Of a stretch of 64,000 nucleotides of DNA, positions 1 to 11,760 are shown one piece after another; position 1 is the first letter of the stretch, and the number at the start of each line of letters is the position of its first letter. The stretch spans positions 40,872 to 104,871 of the forward strand of contig NZ_FWFZ01000013.1 in NCBI RefSeq assembly GCF_900172355.1, in the 5' to 3' direction. The notes beneath the pieces were generated by a model. It was not told the DNA's origin and ran no database searches. It worked only from the letters and a program-made list of their open reading frames with translations. A program made the translations under genes and the position numbers. Source of the DNA: Roseisalinus antarcticus. GTDB taxonomy: Bacteria > Pseudomonadota > Alphaproteobacteria > Rhodobacterales > Rhodobacteraceae.

Positions 1-191
1 GCAAGGCCGATTTCCGTGGGGCTCACCCGGCGCGTCGTCCTGTTCAACAGGCGCGCCCCCAGCCGCGCCTCCAGCGACGAGACATGTTTGGAGACGGCCG
101 ATTTGGAAATCCCCATCTTCTTGGCAGCATCCGTGAACCCGCCCTGGTCCACGACCGTCGCGAAGGCTTCCATTTCCGTCAGGCGATCCAT
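1..191 (-). CDS. LysR-family transcriptional regulator, N-terminal part (cut by window edge)
   Basis: The first 63 residues of a LysR-type regulator are visible; the rest lies beyond the left edge. The visible part is the winged helix-turn-helix domain: it opens MDRLTEMEAFATVVDQGG, followed by a GISKSAVSKHVSSLEARLG recognition region and an LLNRTTRRVSPTE wing, all typical of the CrgA/AaeR-like branch. The ATG is preceded by an AAGGGA ribosome binding site. Its effector domain and target are not visible. The neighbouring fadH gene is on the same strand further right, so regulation of it cannot be inferred. Confidence 0.85.
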   Translation of the reverse strand, partial: MDRLTEMEAFATVVDQGGFTDAAKKMGISKSAVSKHVSSLEARLGARLLNRTTRRVSPTEIGL

Positions 192-345
192 TTGCGGTCC
201 CTTGCACTAGTCTTGTTCGGCAGACACGTGTTTGAGGGCCAAATCGGGCAGCAATTCGTCGCTGGGCAGACAATAAAGCGGAAACTTGCCGATCTGTTCG
301 GAGATTCGAAACGAATCTCACAGCCAGTCCGAAGCTATTCCGGCG

Positions 346-2412
<2,067 letters not shown>

Positions 2413-2472
2413 TCACCCCGCAACGCGGCGTCACGCGGCACGCATTCTCCCGGCCCGCCGGCGGTCGGCGGG

Positions 2473-2835
2473 TCAGGCGGTCTCGGTGCAGTGGCGGCGG
2501 AACGCGCGTTTGAGCATGTCGAGCTCCGCCCGCAGCAGGTCGATCTCGGCGCGGATGTCCTCGGCCAGCGCATCCCCCGCCAGGATCGAGAAACTGCCGA
2601 GCCGCGCCCCGCTCGCGCCATCGCTCAACAGCACGGTCTGAAGGCCGTCGGCGATGATCTCGGCCGGGATCGGCACCCGCACCAGGTGGCCGCCCTCGGC
2701 GGGCGTGACCTCGACCCCCTCCAGCGGCGTCTGAAGATGCGTGGCGACGACCTCGGGCGGCGCGTCGGGGCCGGACAGCAGCCCCTGCCATATGCCGTCA
2801 ACAAGGCGGGTCTTGGTCAATGTCGCGTCGGGCAT
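2473..2835 (-). CDS. Hypothetical protein, 120 residues
   Basis: I do not recognise a named domain. The protein is acidic, with no signal peptide or membrane segment. It has a central beta-rich part and an alpha-helical C-terminus (RAEIDLLRAELDMLKRAFRRH) that looks like a short coiled coil. It sits 12 bp downstream of the 271-residue gene on the same strand, so the two are probably co-transcribed. Confidence 0.7.
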   Translation of the reverse strand: MPDATLTKTRLVDGIWQGLLSGPDAPPEVVATHLQTPLEGVEVTPAEGGHLVRVPIPAEIIADGLQTVLLSDGASGARLGSFSILAGDALAEDIRAEIDLLRAELDMLKRAFRRHCTETA

Positions 2836-2847
2836 CGGTCTCTCCGG

Positions 2848-3663
2848 TCAGATTTCGGCGCGGGGGTAGCGGGCAAAGGCCAGGTCGCGGATCGTGATCT
2901 GGTTCATCTCGGGCCCTTCGAAGATCAGGTCGATCCAGATCTTCTCCGCCCGCTTCTCGTTCAGCTTGGTATAGGCGAGGTCGAATTCCACCATCACCTC
3001 GGACCCGCCCAGGGGCAGTTCGCAGACGATCTGCTCGGTGTTGGGGCCGTGCTGGATGTTGAGCCGGGCGAAGATCTCCAGCGGGGATTCCGTCTCGATC
3101 AGCGTATCGAGCCGGATCAGGTGGCGGCGCTTGACCCCCTGCGCAGCCTCGGGCGGCAGGTCGAGCACCACGGAGAGGAACGACCCGTCGAACCGGAACA
3201 CGTCCAGCCGGAACCCGTAGGCCGCAAGGTCGGCCTCGCGCAGGTTGCGCAGCTGGCGGACCGTCAGTTCGCTGATGCTGCAATCATGGAAGATCGTGAC
3301 CTCGTCGCCGAACATCTGGTGGCTTTCGACCGAGGACATGCCCTTGTCGTGCAGGGGGCCGCGCCACAGCTGCGGCCGCCACGACCAGTCGGTGCCGCGC
3401 GGGCGGGGAAACGAGGTGTTGCCGACCATCGGCAGGGCCAGCCTCTCTTCGGCGACATAGATCAGGTCGTCGAGGTGCTGACGCAGGCGCTGCGCCTCGG
3501 CCCGGCGGCCCCGCAGGACAGACAGCTTTTCGGTCGCCGCGGCCCGGGCGGACCGCCGCCAACGGCGCAGTGCGGCGCGGTCGATCATCCGGTCGATCAT
3601 ACGCAAACGCACGCTGGCCACCTTCCCTTTTGCCCCGCTCGGGCGCTGGACCTTATCCGACAA
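2848..3663 (-). CDS. Conserved hypothetical protein, probable DUF6478-type
   Basis: 271 residues with no signal peptide. An Arg-rich helical N-terminus (MIDRMIDRAALRRWRRSARAA) precedes a domain with RGTDWSWRPQLWRGPL and HDCSISELTVRQLRNL and a beta-rich C-terminal half. Proteins of this appearance are conserved in Rhodobacteraceae and from memory carry the label DUF6478; that assignment is not verified. The role is unknown. A short inverted repeat (TGTTGC at 3666-3671, GCAACA at 3679-3684) lies just upstream, between this start and the end of the lipoprotein gene behind it. Confidence 0.7.
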   Translation of the reverse strand: MSDKVQRPSGAKGKVASVRLRMIDRMIDRAALRRWRRSARAAATEKLSVLRGRRAEAQRLRQHLDDLIYVAEERLALPMVGNTSFPRPRGTDWSWRPQLWRGPLHDKGMSSVESHQMFGDEVTIFHDCSISELTVRQLRNLREADLAAYGFRLDVFRFDGSFLSVVLDLPPEAAQGVKRRHLIRLDTLIETESPLEIFARLNIQHGPNTEQIVCELPLGGSEVMVEFDLAYTKLNEKRAEKIWIDLIFEGPEMNQITIRDLAFARYPRAEI

Positions 3664-3688
3664 TATGTTGCCAAATCCGCAACAGCCT

Positions 3689-4315
3689 CTAGACGTCCCC
3701 CGCGTTGACCGATCGGAACGCGGCGATGGTCTCGGCGATCAGAAGCCGTTCCGAGGTCACATCCAGGTCGGAGCCCTCCACCGGGCGGATGCTGACCGTC
3801 ACCAGCCTGTCGCCGATGTCGAAGAACGCCCGCATCAGGGGCGGGGCCACGGGGGCCGTGCTCTCGGTCTCGGTGAAATTGACGAAGACGACACCGGGGG
3901 TCTGATCCACGCCGCTCACGGCGACGGGCTGGCCGTCCGACAGCATGTCGCGCCCCGTGGGGCCGGCCAGCAGGGCGCTCAGCGCCGGTTCCGAGCCCGT
4001 GACCATCGCGCTTCCTGCGCGGCCCACCTGGGCGGTGATCAGCGCATCCAGCCGGGGCTGGCGATCTGCGTTGGCGGTCCGGGCACAGCTGGCCATCACG
4101 GCAAAGCCGCTGGTGGCGCGGCTGGCGGCGGGATCAACGCAATAGCCGTTGGGGCCCCGCACCGTGACAGAGCCGCCGTAGACAGAGATGCTGTCCTGCG
4201 GCGCCCGGCTGGCCGGGGACAGGAAGGACAGAAGGCCGCCGCCCCCGGGCGCACCCTCCCCGCCGGCACAGGCCGACAGCAGGAGCGCCGCGAGGACGAG
4301 ACCGCCGCGCATCAT
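3689..4315 (-). CDS. Predicted outer-membrane/periplasmic lipoprotein
   Basis: 208 residues. The N-terminus [19 protein letters not shown] is a lipoprotein signal peptide with lipobox LSAC, so the mature protein should start at a lipidated Cys. The rest is a soluble domain with [16 protein letters not shown] and paired Cys residues, of a type seen in alphaproteobacterial hypothetical proteins. The start ATGATG overlaps the ilvD stop (ATGA), implying translational coupling to ilvD, although there is no obvious functional link to branched-chain amino acid synthesis. Confidence 0.8.
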   Translation of the reverse strand: MMRGGLVLAALLLSACAGGEGAPGGGGLLSFLSPASRAPQDSISVYGGSVTVRGPNGYCVDPAASRATSGFAVMASCARTANADRQPRLDALITAQVGRAGSAMVTGSEPALSALLAGPTGRDMLSDGQPVAVSGVDQTPGVVFVNFTETESTAPVAPPLMRAFFDIGDRLVTVSIRPVEGSDLDVTSERLLIAETIAAFRSVNAGDV

Positions 4316-6045
4316 TGGTCCATGTAGACGTGACGCTCCTTGCGGGCGCCCGGATGGGTGACGGCCCCCAGCCGGGTAGAGCCGACGAGCTGCGCGTATT
4401 TCCACAGCGCGCCGCTCGCGTATTCCGTCTCGCGGGCACCGGACCAGGCTGCCTTGCGCTCGGCCAGCTGCTCGTCGCTCAGGGCGACAGAAAGCTCGCC
4501 CGAGATCGCGTCGATGGTGATGACGTCGCCGTCCTTCAGCATCGCGATGGGCCCGCCATGGGCCGACTCGGGGCCGACGTGGCCCACGCAGAAGCCGCGC
4601 GTCGCCCCGGAAAAGCGGCCGTCGGTGATCAGCGCCACCTTCTTGCCCATGCCCTGGCCGGACAGCGCCGCGGTGGTCGACAGCATCTCGCGCATGCCGG
4701 GGCCGCCGGCGGGGCCCTCGTTGCGGATCACAAGGACTTCGCCTTCCTTGTAGGTGCGGGCCTTCACGGCCTCGAACGCCTCTTCCTCGTTCTCGAAGAC
4801 GCGGGCGGGGCCGGTGAACACCTGTTCCTCTTCGGACATGCCCGCGACCTTCACGATCGCGCCCTCCGGGGCGAGGTTGCCCTTGAGGCCGACGACACCG
4901 CCGGTCTTGGTGATCGGCGTGTCGACGGGATAGATCACACGGCCATCGGCCTCGCGCTCGATCAGGTCGAGCTCTTCGCCGATGGAGCGGCCGGTCGCGG
5001 TGATGCAATCCTCGTGCATCAGCCCGGCCTTGCGCAGCTCCTTCATCACGACCGGCACGCCGCCAGCCTCGTAAAGGTCCTTGGCGACATAGGCGCCGCC
5101 GGGCTTGAGGTCGACGAAATAGGGCGTATCGCGGAAGATGTCGCAGACGTCGAACAGGTCGAAGTCGATCCCCGCCTCATGGGCGATCGCCGGCAGGTGC
5201 AGGCCGGCATTGGTCGACCCGCCGGTGCAGGCCACAACGCGGGCGGCGTTCTGCAGAGATTTCAGCGTGACGATATCGCGGGCGCGGATGTTCTTTTCGA
5301 GCAGGTTCATCACCGCCTCGCCCGAGGCCGTGCTGTAGGAATCGCGGCTCTCGTACGGGGCGGGGGCGCCGGACGAATTGGGCAGGGCGAGGCCGATGGC
5401 CTCGGACACGCAGGCCATGGTGTTGGCGGTGAACTGGCCACCGCAGGCCCCGGCCGACGGGCAGGCGACCCGCTCCAGCGCACGCAATTCCTCTTCGGAG
5501 TTCTGGCCGGCCTGGTGACGGCCCACCGCCTCGAACACGTCCTGAACGGTCACATCACGGCCCTGGTAGCGGCCCGGCATGATCGAGCCACCGTAGATGA
5601 AGACCGACGGCACGTTCAGCCGCACCATCGCCATCATCATCCCCGGCAACGACTTGTCACAGCCCGCAAGGCCCACGATCGCGTCGTAGCAATGGCCGCG
5701 CATGGTCAGCTCGACGGTGTCGGCGATCGCATCCCGCGAGGCCAGCGAAGAGCGCATGCCCTCGTGGCCCATGGCGATGCCGTCGGTCACGGTGATCGTG
5801 GTGAATTCGCGCGGCGTGCCGTTGGCGTGCTTGACGCCCATCTTGACCGACTGGGCCTGCCGGTTGAGGGCGATATTGCACGGCGCGGCCTCGTTCCAGC
5901 AGGTCGCGACGCCGACGAAGGGCTGGGCGATCTCTTCTTCGGTCAGGCCCATCGCGTAGTAATACGACCGATGTGGTGCGCGGGCAGGGCCCTCGGTCAC
6001 ATGGCGGCTTGGCAGTTTCGACTTGTCCCACTTGCCCTTGAGCAT
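4312..6045 (-). CDS. ilvD: Dihydroxy-acid dehydratase
   Basis: 577 residues. It catalyses the penultimate step of valine and isoleucine synthesis, the dehydration of 2,3-dihydroxy acids to 2-keto acids. Family motifs are clear: [32 protein letters not shown] and [20 protein letters not shown] carry the iron-sulfur ligands, and a C-terminal [17 protein letters not shown] region follows. The ATG at 6045 is preferred because GGGGAGGG precedes it and the protein then opens [21 protein letters not shown] longer in-frame extension to 6108 lacks family similarity. Confidence 0.95.
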   Translation of the reverse strand: MLKGKWDKSKLPSRHVTEGPARAPHRSYYYAMGLTEEEIAQPFVGVATCWNEAAPCNIALNRQAQSVKMGVKHANGTPREFTTITVTDGIAMGHEGMRSSLASRDAIADTVELTMRGHCYDAIVGLAGCDKSLPGMMMAMVRLNVPSVFIYGGSIMPGRYQGRDVTVQDVFEAVGRHQAGQNSEEELRALERVACPSAGACGGQFTANTMACVSEAIGLALPNSSGAPAPYESRDSYSTASGEAVMNLLEKNIRARDIVTLKSLQNAARVVACTGGSTNAGLHLPAIAHEAGIDFDLFDVCDIFRDTPYFVDLKPGGAYVAKDLYEAGGVPVVMKELRKAGLMHEDCITATGRSIGEELDLIEREADGRVIYPVDTPITKTGGVVGLKGNLAPEGAIVKVAGMSEEEQVFTGPARVFENEEEAFEAVKARTYKEGEVLVIRNEGPAGGPGMREMLSTTAALSGQGMGKKVALITDGRFSGATRGFCVGHVGPESAHGGPIAMLKDGDVITIDAISGELSVALSDEQLAERKAAWSGARETEYASGALWKYAQLVGSTRLGAVTHPGARKERHVYMDQ

Positions 6046-6192
6046 CGGATGGCCCTCCCCGGATCTGATATTTGCCACAGGTCTAGACAACGTCAGATCA
6101 GGCGGCAAGACAGAAGCGCCGGGGCCCGCGATCTGTGACCCGTTCGCCCGTATTCGGAGGCCGCCCGCCGCCGGGGGACCGGGGTCCGGATC

Positions 6193-6633
6193 TCAGCCGG
6201 GGTCGGCCATCGGCGCGGCGGGCGGCGGCGTGGGGGCCGCGGCGGGCGGCGGTGGCGCGGCAGGGGCCGGGGACGGCGCGGCAGGGGACGGGGTGGCAGA
6301 GATCGGTGCGGCGGGGGCCGGCGCACCCACCGGGCCCACGTTCGAGACATTGCCCGCGGCGTCCGAGGTGCAGGTCCAGGGCGCGGAATCGGCGCCGACC
6401 AGCATGGAAACGCGCACCAGATCGCCCTCGGGATCACGGGACTCGACCCGCACGTTGACCGTCCGCATCCGCGTCCGCACGGCGCTGACACAGGCTGCGT
6501 CCTGCACCGGGTATTCCCGGGCGGCCGGGCCCGAAGCGGCGGTATTTCGAAGGCCCGGCAACTCCGGCAGGGCCATGTCGTCACAGGCCGTGACCAACAG
6601 GCAGGCGGCCATCAGGCCAGTCAAACGGATCAT
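6193..6633 (-). CDS. Small lipoprotein with Pro/Ala-rich tail
   Basis: 146 residues. The signal peptide MIRLTGLMAACLLVTAC ends in a lipobox (VTAC). A short globular part contains Cys residues at AACVSAVR and WTCTSDAAGN and a VNVRVESRDPEGDLVRV strand segment. The last 40 or so residues are almost only Pro and Ala, a flexible tail of the kind that can span or associate with the cell wall. No specific function is recognised. It sits alone between ilvD and the divergent accD. Confidence 0.75.
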   Translation of the reverse strand: MIRLTGLMAACLLVTACDDMALPELPGLRNTAASGPAAREYPVQDAACVSAVRTRMRTVNVRVESRDPEGDLVRVSMLVGADSAPWTCTSDAAGNVSNVGPVGAPAPAAPISATPSPAAPSPAPAAPPPPAAAPTPPPAAPMADPG

Positions 6634-6758
6634 TCAGGCGTCTCCTCTTGCGAACCCGGTCATCCTTGCGCGATTCCGCGCATGCGGGCAATCGTTCCGC
6701 TTGATTGCATTCGCGGGCCACGGGGCATATTTGATGGGGCGAACGCCAAGAGGCCCGC

Positions 6759-7697
6759 ATGAACTGGATTTCCAACTACGTCCGCCCCCGCATCACCTCC
6801 ATCTTCTCGCGCCGCGACGTGCCCGAGAACCTGTGGAAGAAATGCGACGATTGCGGCACCATGCTCTTTCACCGCGAGCTTGCGGACAATCTAAACGTCT
6901 GCACCAACTGTGGCCACCACATGCCGCTGACCCCGCGCGACCGTTTCGCCGCGCTGTTCGACGGCGGCGCCTTCGCGAAGGTGCCGGTGCCCGAACCGGT
7001 GGTAGACCCGCTGCATTTCCGCGATCAGAAACGCTATCCCGACCGTCTCCGGGCCGCCCAGAAGGCCACCGGCGAGGACGAGGCGATGCTCGTCGCCACC
7101 GGAGAGATCGGCCGCACACCGATTGTCGCCGCGGCGCAGGATTTCTCGTTCATGGCCGGGTCAATGGGGATGTATGTCGGCAACGCCATCATCGCCGCCG
7201 CCGAAAAGGCGGTAGAGCTGCACCGCCCGCTGATCCTGTTTTCCGCCGCCGGCGGCGCCCGGATGCAGGAGGGGATCCTGTCGCTGATGCAGATGCCGCG
7301 CTCGACCGTCGCGGTGCAGATGCTCAAGGAGGCGGGGCTGCCCTATATCGTCGTGCTGACCCATCCGACGACCGGCGGGGTCACCGCGTCCTACGCGATG
7401 CTGGGGGACGTGCAGATCGCCGAGCCGGGGGCGCTGATCTGCTTCGCGGGGCCCCGCGTCATCGAACAGACGATCCGCGAGAAGCTGCCCGAGGGCTTTC
7501 AGCGCGCCGAATACCTGCTCGACCACGGGATGCTCGACCGGGTGACCGCCCGGACCGACCTGCGCGACGAGCTGATCACCATCGTCCGGATGATGCTGGG
7601 CCTGGACCCCGCGATCAAGGGCAAGCTGCCCGCACCCGCCACGCCCGAACCCCAGGCGGCACAGGACGCGCCCGCCCCTGAAGAGACCCCCACGTGA
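6759..7697 (+). CDS. accD: Acetyl-CoA carboxylase carboxyltransferase subunit beta
   Basis: 312 residues. With AccA this subunit transfers the carboxyl group from carboxybiotin to acetyl-CoA, giving malonyl-CoA for fatty acid synthesis. The N-terminal zinc ribbon is intact (Cys29, Cys32, Cys48, Cys51). The crotonase-like core includes [47 protein letters not shown] and [19 protein letters not shown]. The Pro/Ala-rich C-terminal tail is variable in the family. The stop overlaps the folC start (GTGA). The accD-folC order is common in proteobacteria. Confidence 0.97.
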   Translation: MNWISNYVRPRITSIFSRRDVPENLWKKCDDCGTMLFHRELADNLNVCTNCGHHMPLTPRDRFAALFDGGAFAKVPVPEPVVDPLHFRDQKRYPDRLRAAQKATGEDEAMLVATGEIGRTPIVAAAQDFSFMAGSMGMYVGNAIIAAAEKAVELHRPLILFSAAGGARMQEGILSLMQMPRSTVAVQMLKEAGLPYIVVLTHPTTGGVTASYAMLGDVQIAEPGALICFAGPRVIEQTIREKLPEGFQRAEYLLDHGMLDRVTARTDLRDELITIVRMMLGLDPAIKGKLPAPATPEPQAAQDAPAPEETPT

Positions 7698-9013
7698 CAG
7701 CCACCTCCGACGTCATCCTGCGGCGGATGATGTCCCTCCATCCCAAGGTCATCGACCTCACGCACGACCGTGTCTGGCGCCTGCTGGAGGCCGTCGGCGA
7801 CCCGCAGGACCGCCTGCCCCCGGTGATCCACATCGCCGGGACCAACGGCAAGGGCTCGACCCAGGCGATGATCCGTGCCGGGCTGGAGGCCGCGGGCCAG
7901 CGCGTACACGCCTATACCTCGCCCCATCTCGCCCGGTTTCATGAACGCATCCGCCTCGCCGGCGCGCTGATAAGCGAAGAGCGCCTGGCCGAGATGCTCG
8001 ACCGCTGCGAGGCCGCGAACGGCGGCGTGCCGATCACCTATTTCGAGATCACGACGGTCGCCGCCCTGCTTGCCATGGCCGAGACGCCGGCGGACATGAC
8101 CCTGCTCGAGGTCGGGCTCGGCGGCCGGCTGGACGCGACCAACGTGATCGCGCGGCCAAGGTTGACGATCATCACCCCGGTCGACCTCGACCACCAGCAG
8201 TACCTGGGCGAGACCCTGGCCGAGATCGCGGGCGAAAAGGCCGGCATCCTCAAGCGCGGCGTGCCCTGTATCGTCGGCCCCCAGCACGACGCGGCGCTCG
8301 ACGTGATCGAGGCCCGCGCCGCCCGCGTGGGCGCCCCGCTGCTTGTCCACGGCCAACACTGGCACGCGGCCGAAGAGCGCGGACGCCTGGTGTTTCAGGA
8401 CGAGACAGGTCTGCTGGACCTGCCCCTGCCCAACCTTCCCGGCCCGCACCAGATCGGCAACGCAGGCGCGGCGCTGGCCGCCCTGCGCCAGCTCGACCTG
8501 CCCGCGCCCGCGCTCGAGGCCGCTTGCGAAGCCGCCGTCACCCGCGCCCACTGGCCCGCCCGGATGGAGCGGCTGCGCAGCGGCCCCCTGGTCGAGATCG
8601 TCGGACCTTGCGAATTGTGGCTGGACGGCGGTCACAACCCGGCTGCGGGCCGTGCGCTGGCGGCGACGCTGGGCCGGATGCCGCCGCGGCCCACGCATCT
8701 GCTCTGCGGCATGCTGCGCACCAAGGACATCGGCGGCTACCTCACCCCGCTCGCGGACCATGTCCGGGGCCTCACCGCCCTGGCCATCCCGGGCGAGAGC
8801 GCGACCCTGCCTGCTGCCGAGACCGCCGCCGCCGCCCGTGCCGCCGGCATCGCGCAGGTGGACGAGGCGCCTGACCTGCGCTCGGCGCTGGCGGCGATCT
8901 CGGGTGCCCACCCCGGGGCGCGGCTGCTCATTTGCGGGTCTCTCTACCTCGCGGGCCACGTGCTGCGCGAAAATATGCCTTCGGAAGCGCCCAGCCGAAT
9001 CATCTCATGTTGA
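7694..9013 (+). CDS. folC: Bifunctional folylpolyglutamate synthase/dihydrofolate synthase
   Basis: 439 residues. It adds glutamate to dihydropteroate and extends the folate polyglutamate tail. A Mur-ligase-type P-loop, [14 protein letters not shown], is followed by [31 protein letters not shown] and the C-terminal ligase domain ([16 protein letters not shown]). The start is GTG at 7694, overlapping the accD stop by four bases, which suggests coupled translation. Confidence 0.95.
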   Translation: MTATSDVILRRMMSLHPKVIDLTHDRVWRLLEAVGDPQDRLPPVIHIAGTNGKGSTQAMIRAGLEAAGQRVHAYTSPHLARFHERIRLAGALISEERLAEMLDRCEAANGGVPITYFEITTVAALLAMAETPADMTLLEVGLGGRLDATNVIARPRLTIITPVDLDHQQYLGETLAEIAGEKAGILKRGVPCIVGPQHDAALDVIEARAARVGAPLLVHGQHWHAAEERGRLVFQDETGLLDLPLPNLPGPHQIGNAGAALAALRQLDLPAPALEAACEAAVTRAHWPARMERLRSGPLVEIVGPCELWLDGGHNPAAGRALAATLGRMPPRPTHLLCGMLRTKDIGGYLTPLADHVRGLTALAIPGESATLPAAETAAAARAAGIAQVDEAPDLRSALAAISGAHPGARLLICGSLYLAGHVLRENMPSEAPSRIISC

Positions 9014-9147
9014 CGGCGAATCACCTCTCCCTCTAGATGTAGAGAGACAGCGGCCGTATTTCCGGCCCGCGTCCGGGGGTCGAAGATGTTCATCGCCATG
9101 GGTCAGCGTCCGTCACGCCCGCCCGCGCACCAGCCATCGGTGCGGCC

Positions 9148-9768
9148 ATGATCCGGTCCGTCCTCGGCCTCGGCGCGGCGGTTCTGATCCTGTCGAGCTA
9201 CGTGATGTTCCGCTCTGACAGGCCGCTTCTGGCGCCGGATGTCGGGGTGACGCGCGCCGCCGATCCCTTCCCCGCCGAGATCCCGGCCCGCGATGCCCTG
9301 GCGCTGCGCCGCACCGCCGCCGCCCTGTCGGACCTTTCCGAGCTGCTGGGCCCGGAGCCCGCCCCGGCCGTCGGCCCGCAGACGGGTCCGGTCGCGGTCG
9401 CCAAGGCCCCCGTGCCGGCTCTGCCGGTCCCCGGCTCCACCGAGGCGCTGAAAGCCACCCTCGCCCAGGCCTTCGCCGAGGGGCGGGACGAGGACGAGAT
9501 CCACAGGCTGATCGACGCGGCCACGGCCCGGCCCGGCGTCGACATGCCGGACCGCCTGATGACGGCCTCCGGCCTCGTCCACCTGGCGCGGTTCCGCGAC
9601 CCGGCCGGGCGCAGCCATACCGTCGCCCCCGGCGACACCCTCGGCAGCATCGCCGAGCAGTTTTACGGCGCCCCCGGCGCCTACTTGCGCATCGTCGAGG
9701 CGAACGCCGCCGCGTTCAGCGCGAGCGGGCGGCTCGAGACGGGGCAAGTCCTGATGATCCCCGACTGA
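9148..9768 (+). CDS. LysM-domain membrane-anchored protein
   Basis: 206 residues. An N-terminal hydrophobic segment (MIRSVLGLGAAVLILSSYVMF) should anchor or export it. A Pro/Ala linker follows, and the C-terminus is one LysM domain (SHTVAPGDTLGSIAEQFYGA ... LETGQVLMIPD), a fold that binds peptidoglycan N-acetylglucosamine. No catalytic domain is seen. A similar, shorter LysM gene follows 204 bp downstream; the pair looks like an old duplication. Confidence 0.8.
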   Translation: MIRSVLGLGAAVLILSSYVMFRSDRPLLAPDVGVTRAADPFPAEIPARDALALRRTAAALSDLSELLGPEPAPAVGPQTGPVAVAKAPVPALPVPGSTEALKATLAQAFAEGRDEDEIHRLIDAATARPGVDMPDRLMTASGLVHLARFRDPAGRSHTVAPGDTLGSIAEQFYGAPGAYLRIVEANAAAFSASGRLETGQVLMIPD

Positions 9769-9790
9769 GGGGCACGACCTTGGCAGGGCG

Positions 9791-9823
9791 AAGGGGCGGG
9801 CTTCGGCCCGTCCCTTTGTTTTC
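9791..9823 (+). terminator. Strong intrinsic terminator after the first LysM gene
   Basis: The arms at 9791-9801 and 9806-9816 form an 11-bp stem (one G-U pair) closed by a TTCG tetraloop, followed by TGTTTTC. It ends the accD-folC-LysM direction of transcription and separates the two LysM genes. Confidence 0.85.
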
Positions 9824-9972
9824 AGGGTCCGGTTTTCGGTGTCCGGATTTCGGGTCCCGGCGCCCCCAGGAAGGTTTGACAGGCCGGTCGGCACCAAGCT
9901 AGACTCACGCCAAGAGCAGACGACAAACCGCCGCCGCCCCAATGATGCGGCTTCAGATACAGGCAAACGGCC

Positions 9973-10374
9973 ATGACATTCGCAATCCGCCGTCCCGCGG
10001 CAGCGCTCCCGAGTCCCCGCACGATGGTCCTGACCGGCGCGGCGGCCGCACTGCTGCTCGTCGTCGCGGCCCAGCGCGGCGCAGAGACCTACGCCACCAC
10101 GCTGGCCCCCGCCGCGCCCGCCTCCAGCGCGGCCTTCGAGGCGGCCCTGTCCGACGGGCGGCTGGTGCGCAGCACCCCGCCGACCCTCGCCGCAGCCCCC
10201 GCGGCCCGTCCCCTGACCTACGTCGTCCGGCCGGGCGACACCCTTGCCACGATCGCCGCGGCCCTCTATGGCGATGCCGCCCTGGCGCCGCGCATCGCCG
10301 CGGCCAATGCCGCCGCCCTCGACAGCTCGGCCCGGGTCAGCCCCGGCCAGGGATTGCTGATCCCTTCGCTGTGA
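9973..10374 (+). CDS. Short LysM-domain protein
   Basis: 133 residues. After an Arg/Pro N-terminus comes one hydrophobic segment (MVLTGAAAALLLVVAA), a short Ala/Pro spacer and a C-terminal LysM domain (TYVVRPGDTLATIAAALYGD ... VSPGQGLLIPSL). It probably binds cell-wall glycan in the periplasm. It resembles the preceding gene in layout but is much shorter. Convergent with zapE, with a 6-bp gap between the ends. Confidence 0.75.
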   Translation: MTFAIRRPAAALPSPRTMVLTGAAAALLLVVAAQRGAETYATTLAPAAPASSAAFEAALSDGRLVRSTPPTLAAAPAARPLTYVVRPGDTLATIAAALYGDAALAPRIAAANAAALDSSARVSPGQGLLIPSL

Positions 10375-10380
10375 CCGGCC

Positions 10381-11436
10381 CTATGACCGGCCCCAACCGT
10401 CCGACTGCATCTCGATGAGCCGGCTCGCCGTCCGCTCGAACTCGAACGAGCCTTCGCCCTCGACATAAAGCATGTCTGGCTGCGCCGCGGCCGAGCAGAA
10501 CAGCTTCACCTTCGCCTCGTAGAGCGTATCGATCAGCGTCACGAACCGCCGCGCCTCGTTGAAGTTGGACCGCGACAGCCGCGGGATATTCTCCAGCACC
10601 AGCACCCGCGCCGCCTCGGCCAGCGCCAGGTAATCCCCGGCCCCCAGCGCCCGCCCGCACAGATCGTAGAACGAGGCCCGCGCCACCCCGTTGTGAAACG
10701 CCGGGATCTCGACCTGGCGGCCCTTGACGTGCAGCACAAGGGGCTCGCTCACACCGCCGGTCAACCGGTCCCAGATATCCTGAAGCGCCGCTCGGGCGGT
10801 GGCGTCGGCGGGCGAGAAATAGGTCTGGGAGCCTGCGAACTTGCCCTGCCGGTGGTCGGTCTCGCTGGCCAGCTCCTTCACCACCATCCGCTGCTTCAAA
10901 AGCTCGATGAACGGCAGGAACAGGGCCCGGTTCAGCCCGTCCTTGTAAAGGTCGTCCGGTGGCCGATTCGACGTGGTCACGACGGTAACCCCCTTGTCGA
11001 ACAGGCGCTCGAACAGGCGGCCGACGATCATCGCGTCGGCGATGTCGCTGATCTGCATTTCGTCGAAAGCCAGCAGGCGGATCCGCCCGGCCAGATCGTC
11101 CGCCACCGGCTTGATCGCGTCGTCGACGCCGCGCTTGCGGGCCTCGCCCATCTCGTGGTGGACCCATTGCATGAAGGCATGGAAATGCCGGCGCTCCTTC
11201 GGCACATCCACCGCCTCGACCAGCATATCCATCAGCATGGACTTGCCGCGCCCCACCCCGCCCCAAAGGTAGAGCCCCTTCACCGCCTCCGGCGCCTTGC
11301 GGAAAAGCCCCCTGCGGACCGGCACCGACAGATTTGCCCGCACTCGTTCCAGCTCGGGCAGAACGGCCTCCTGCACCGGATCGGGCAGCAGGGTCCCGTC
11401 AGCCACGCGGGCCCGATACAATGTCTCCACACTCAT
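10381..11436 (-). CDS. zapE: Cell division protein ZapE, AFG1-type ATPase
   Basis: 351 residues. It belongs to the AFG1/ZapE P-loop ATPases, linked in E. coli to Z-ring constriction. The Walker A motif is LWGGVGRGKSMLMD and Walker B is RLLAFDEMQISD, followed by VTVVTTSNRPPDDLYKDGLN (sensor region) and a conserved SQTYF motif. The start MSVETLYRARVADGTLLPDP matches the family. It is divergent from gpmI across a 324-bp gap that holds a repeat and a gene remnant. Confidence 0.92.
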   Translation of the reverse strand: MSVETLYRARVADGTLLPDPVQEAVLPELERVRANLSVPVRRGLFRKAPEAVKGLYLWGGVGRGKSMLMDMLVEAVDVPKERRHFHAFMQWVHHEMGEARKRGVDDAIKPVADDLAGRIRLLAFDEMQISDIADAMIVGRLFERLFDKGVTVVTTSNRPPDDLYKDGLNRALFLPFIELLKQRMVVKELASETDHRQGKFAGSQTYFSPADATARAALQDIWDRLTGGVSEPLVLHVKGRQVEIPAFHNGVARASFYDLCGRALGAGDYLALAEAARVLVLENIPRLSRSNFNEARRFVTLIDTLYEAKVKLFCSAAAQPDMLYVEGEGSFEFERTASRLIEMQSDGWGRS

Positions 11437-11475
11437 GGCCCCGACGATTACCGATCAAAGGGCCGGAGGGAAACG

Positions 11476-11517
11476 GTCTTCATTGCCTCCTCAATATCCC
11501 CGCCGGAGGCATCCGAC
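11476..11517 (-). repeat. Dispersed intergenic repeat, copy A
   Basis: The core GCCTCCGGCGGGGATATT lies at 11493-11510 on the minus strand and is followed by a GGCAATGAAG block at about 11478-11487. The same arrangement recurs at 20620 and 49332, with a related copy near 43000. It sits in the zapE-gpmI gap and does not extend a reading frame. Confidence 0.8.
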
Positions 11518-11584
11518 AGACGCAAATGGTCGCGCCCATCCGGGAGGGAAAGAACCCCGCGCCCAAAATGCGCCCCCCTTCCAC

Positions 11585-11706
11585 CTGAAGACCTGGCATG
11601 AGACCTATGCAGGCCTGCTCCCCGATGCCGTGCTCGACACCCACCTCGACCAGATCGAAGGCCTCGACCCGGCCCGCCGGCGCAATTGGGCGCAGGTCCG
11701 CGCATC
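11585..11706 (+). pseudogene. Remnant of a GNAT-family N-acetyltransferase
   Basis: This stretch encodes about 39 residues that look like the N-terminal part of a GNAT acetyltransferase: KTWHETYAGLLPDAVLD and then RRRNWAQVRA match the usual pattern of Trp, Tyr, Gly-Leu-Leu-Pro, then Trp. No acetyl-CoA-binding motif follows; the next 55 bp lead straight to the gpmI ribosome binding site. No start codon with a binding site is seen. It is best read as a deletion remnant in the 324-bp gap between zapE and gpmI. Confidence 0.55.
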
Positions 11707-11760
11707 CCCTACCCTCCACCGCGTCCCCGCGTTACAAGGGCGCAACGAACGGAGGTTCCC

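Noticed and set aside
4315..6138. 607-codon plus-strand frame opposite ilvD
   Set aside because: Exact antisense of ilvD codons; ilvD motifs are unmistakable.
9020..9060. Stem-loop between folC and the first LysM gene
   Set aside because: The stem CTCTA/TAGAG is only five base pairs with mismatches around it and no T-run.
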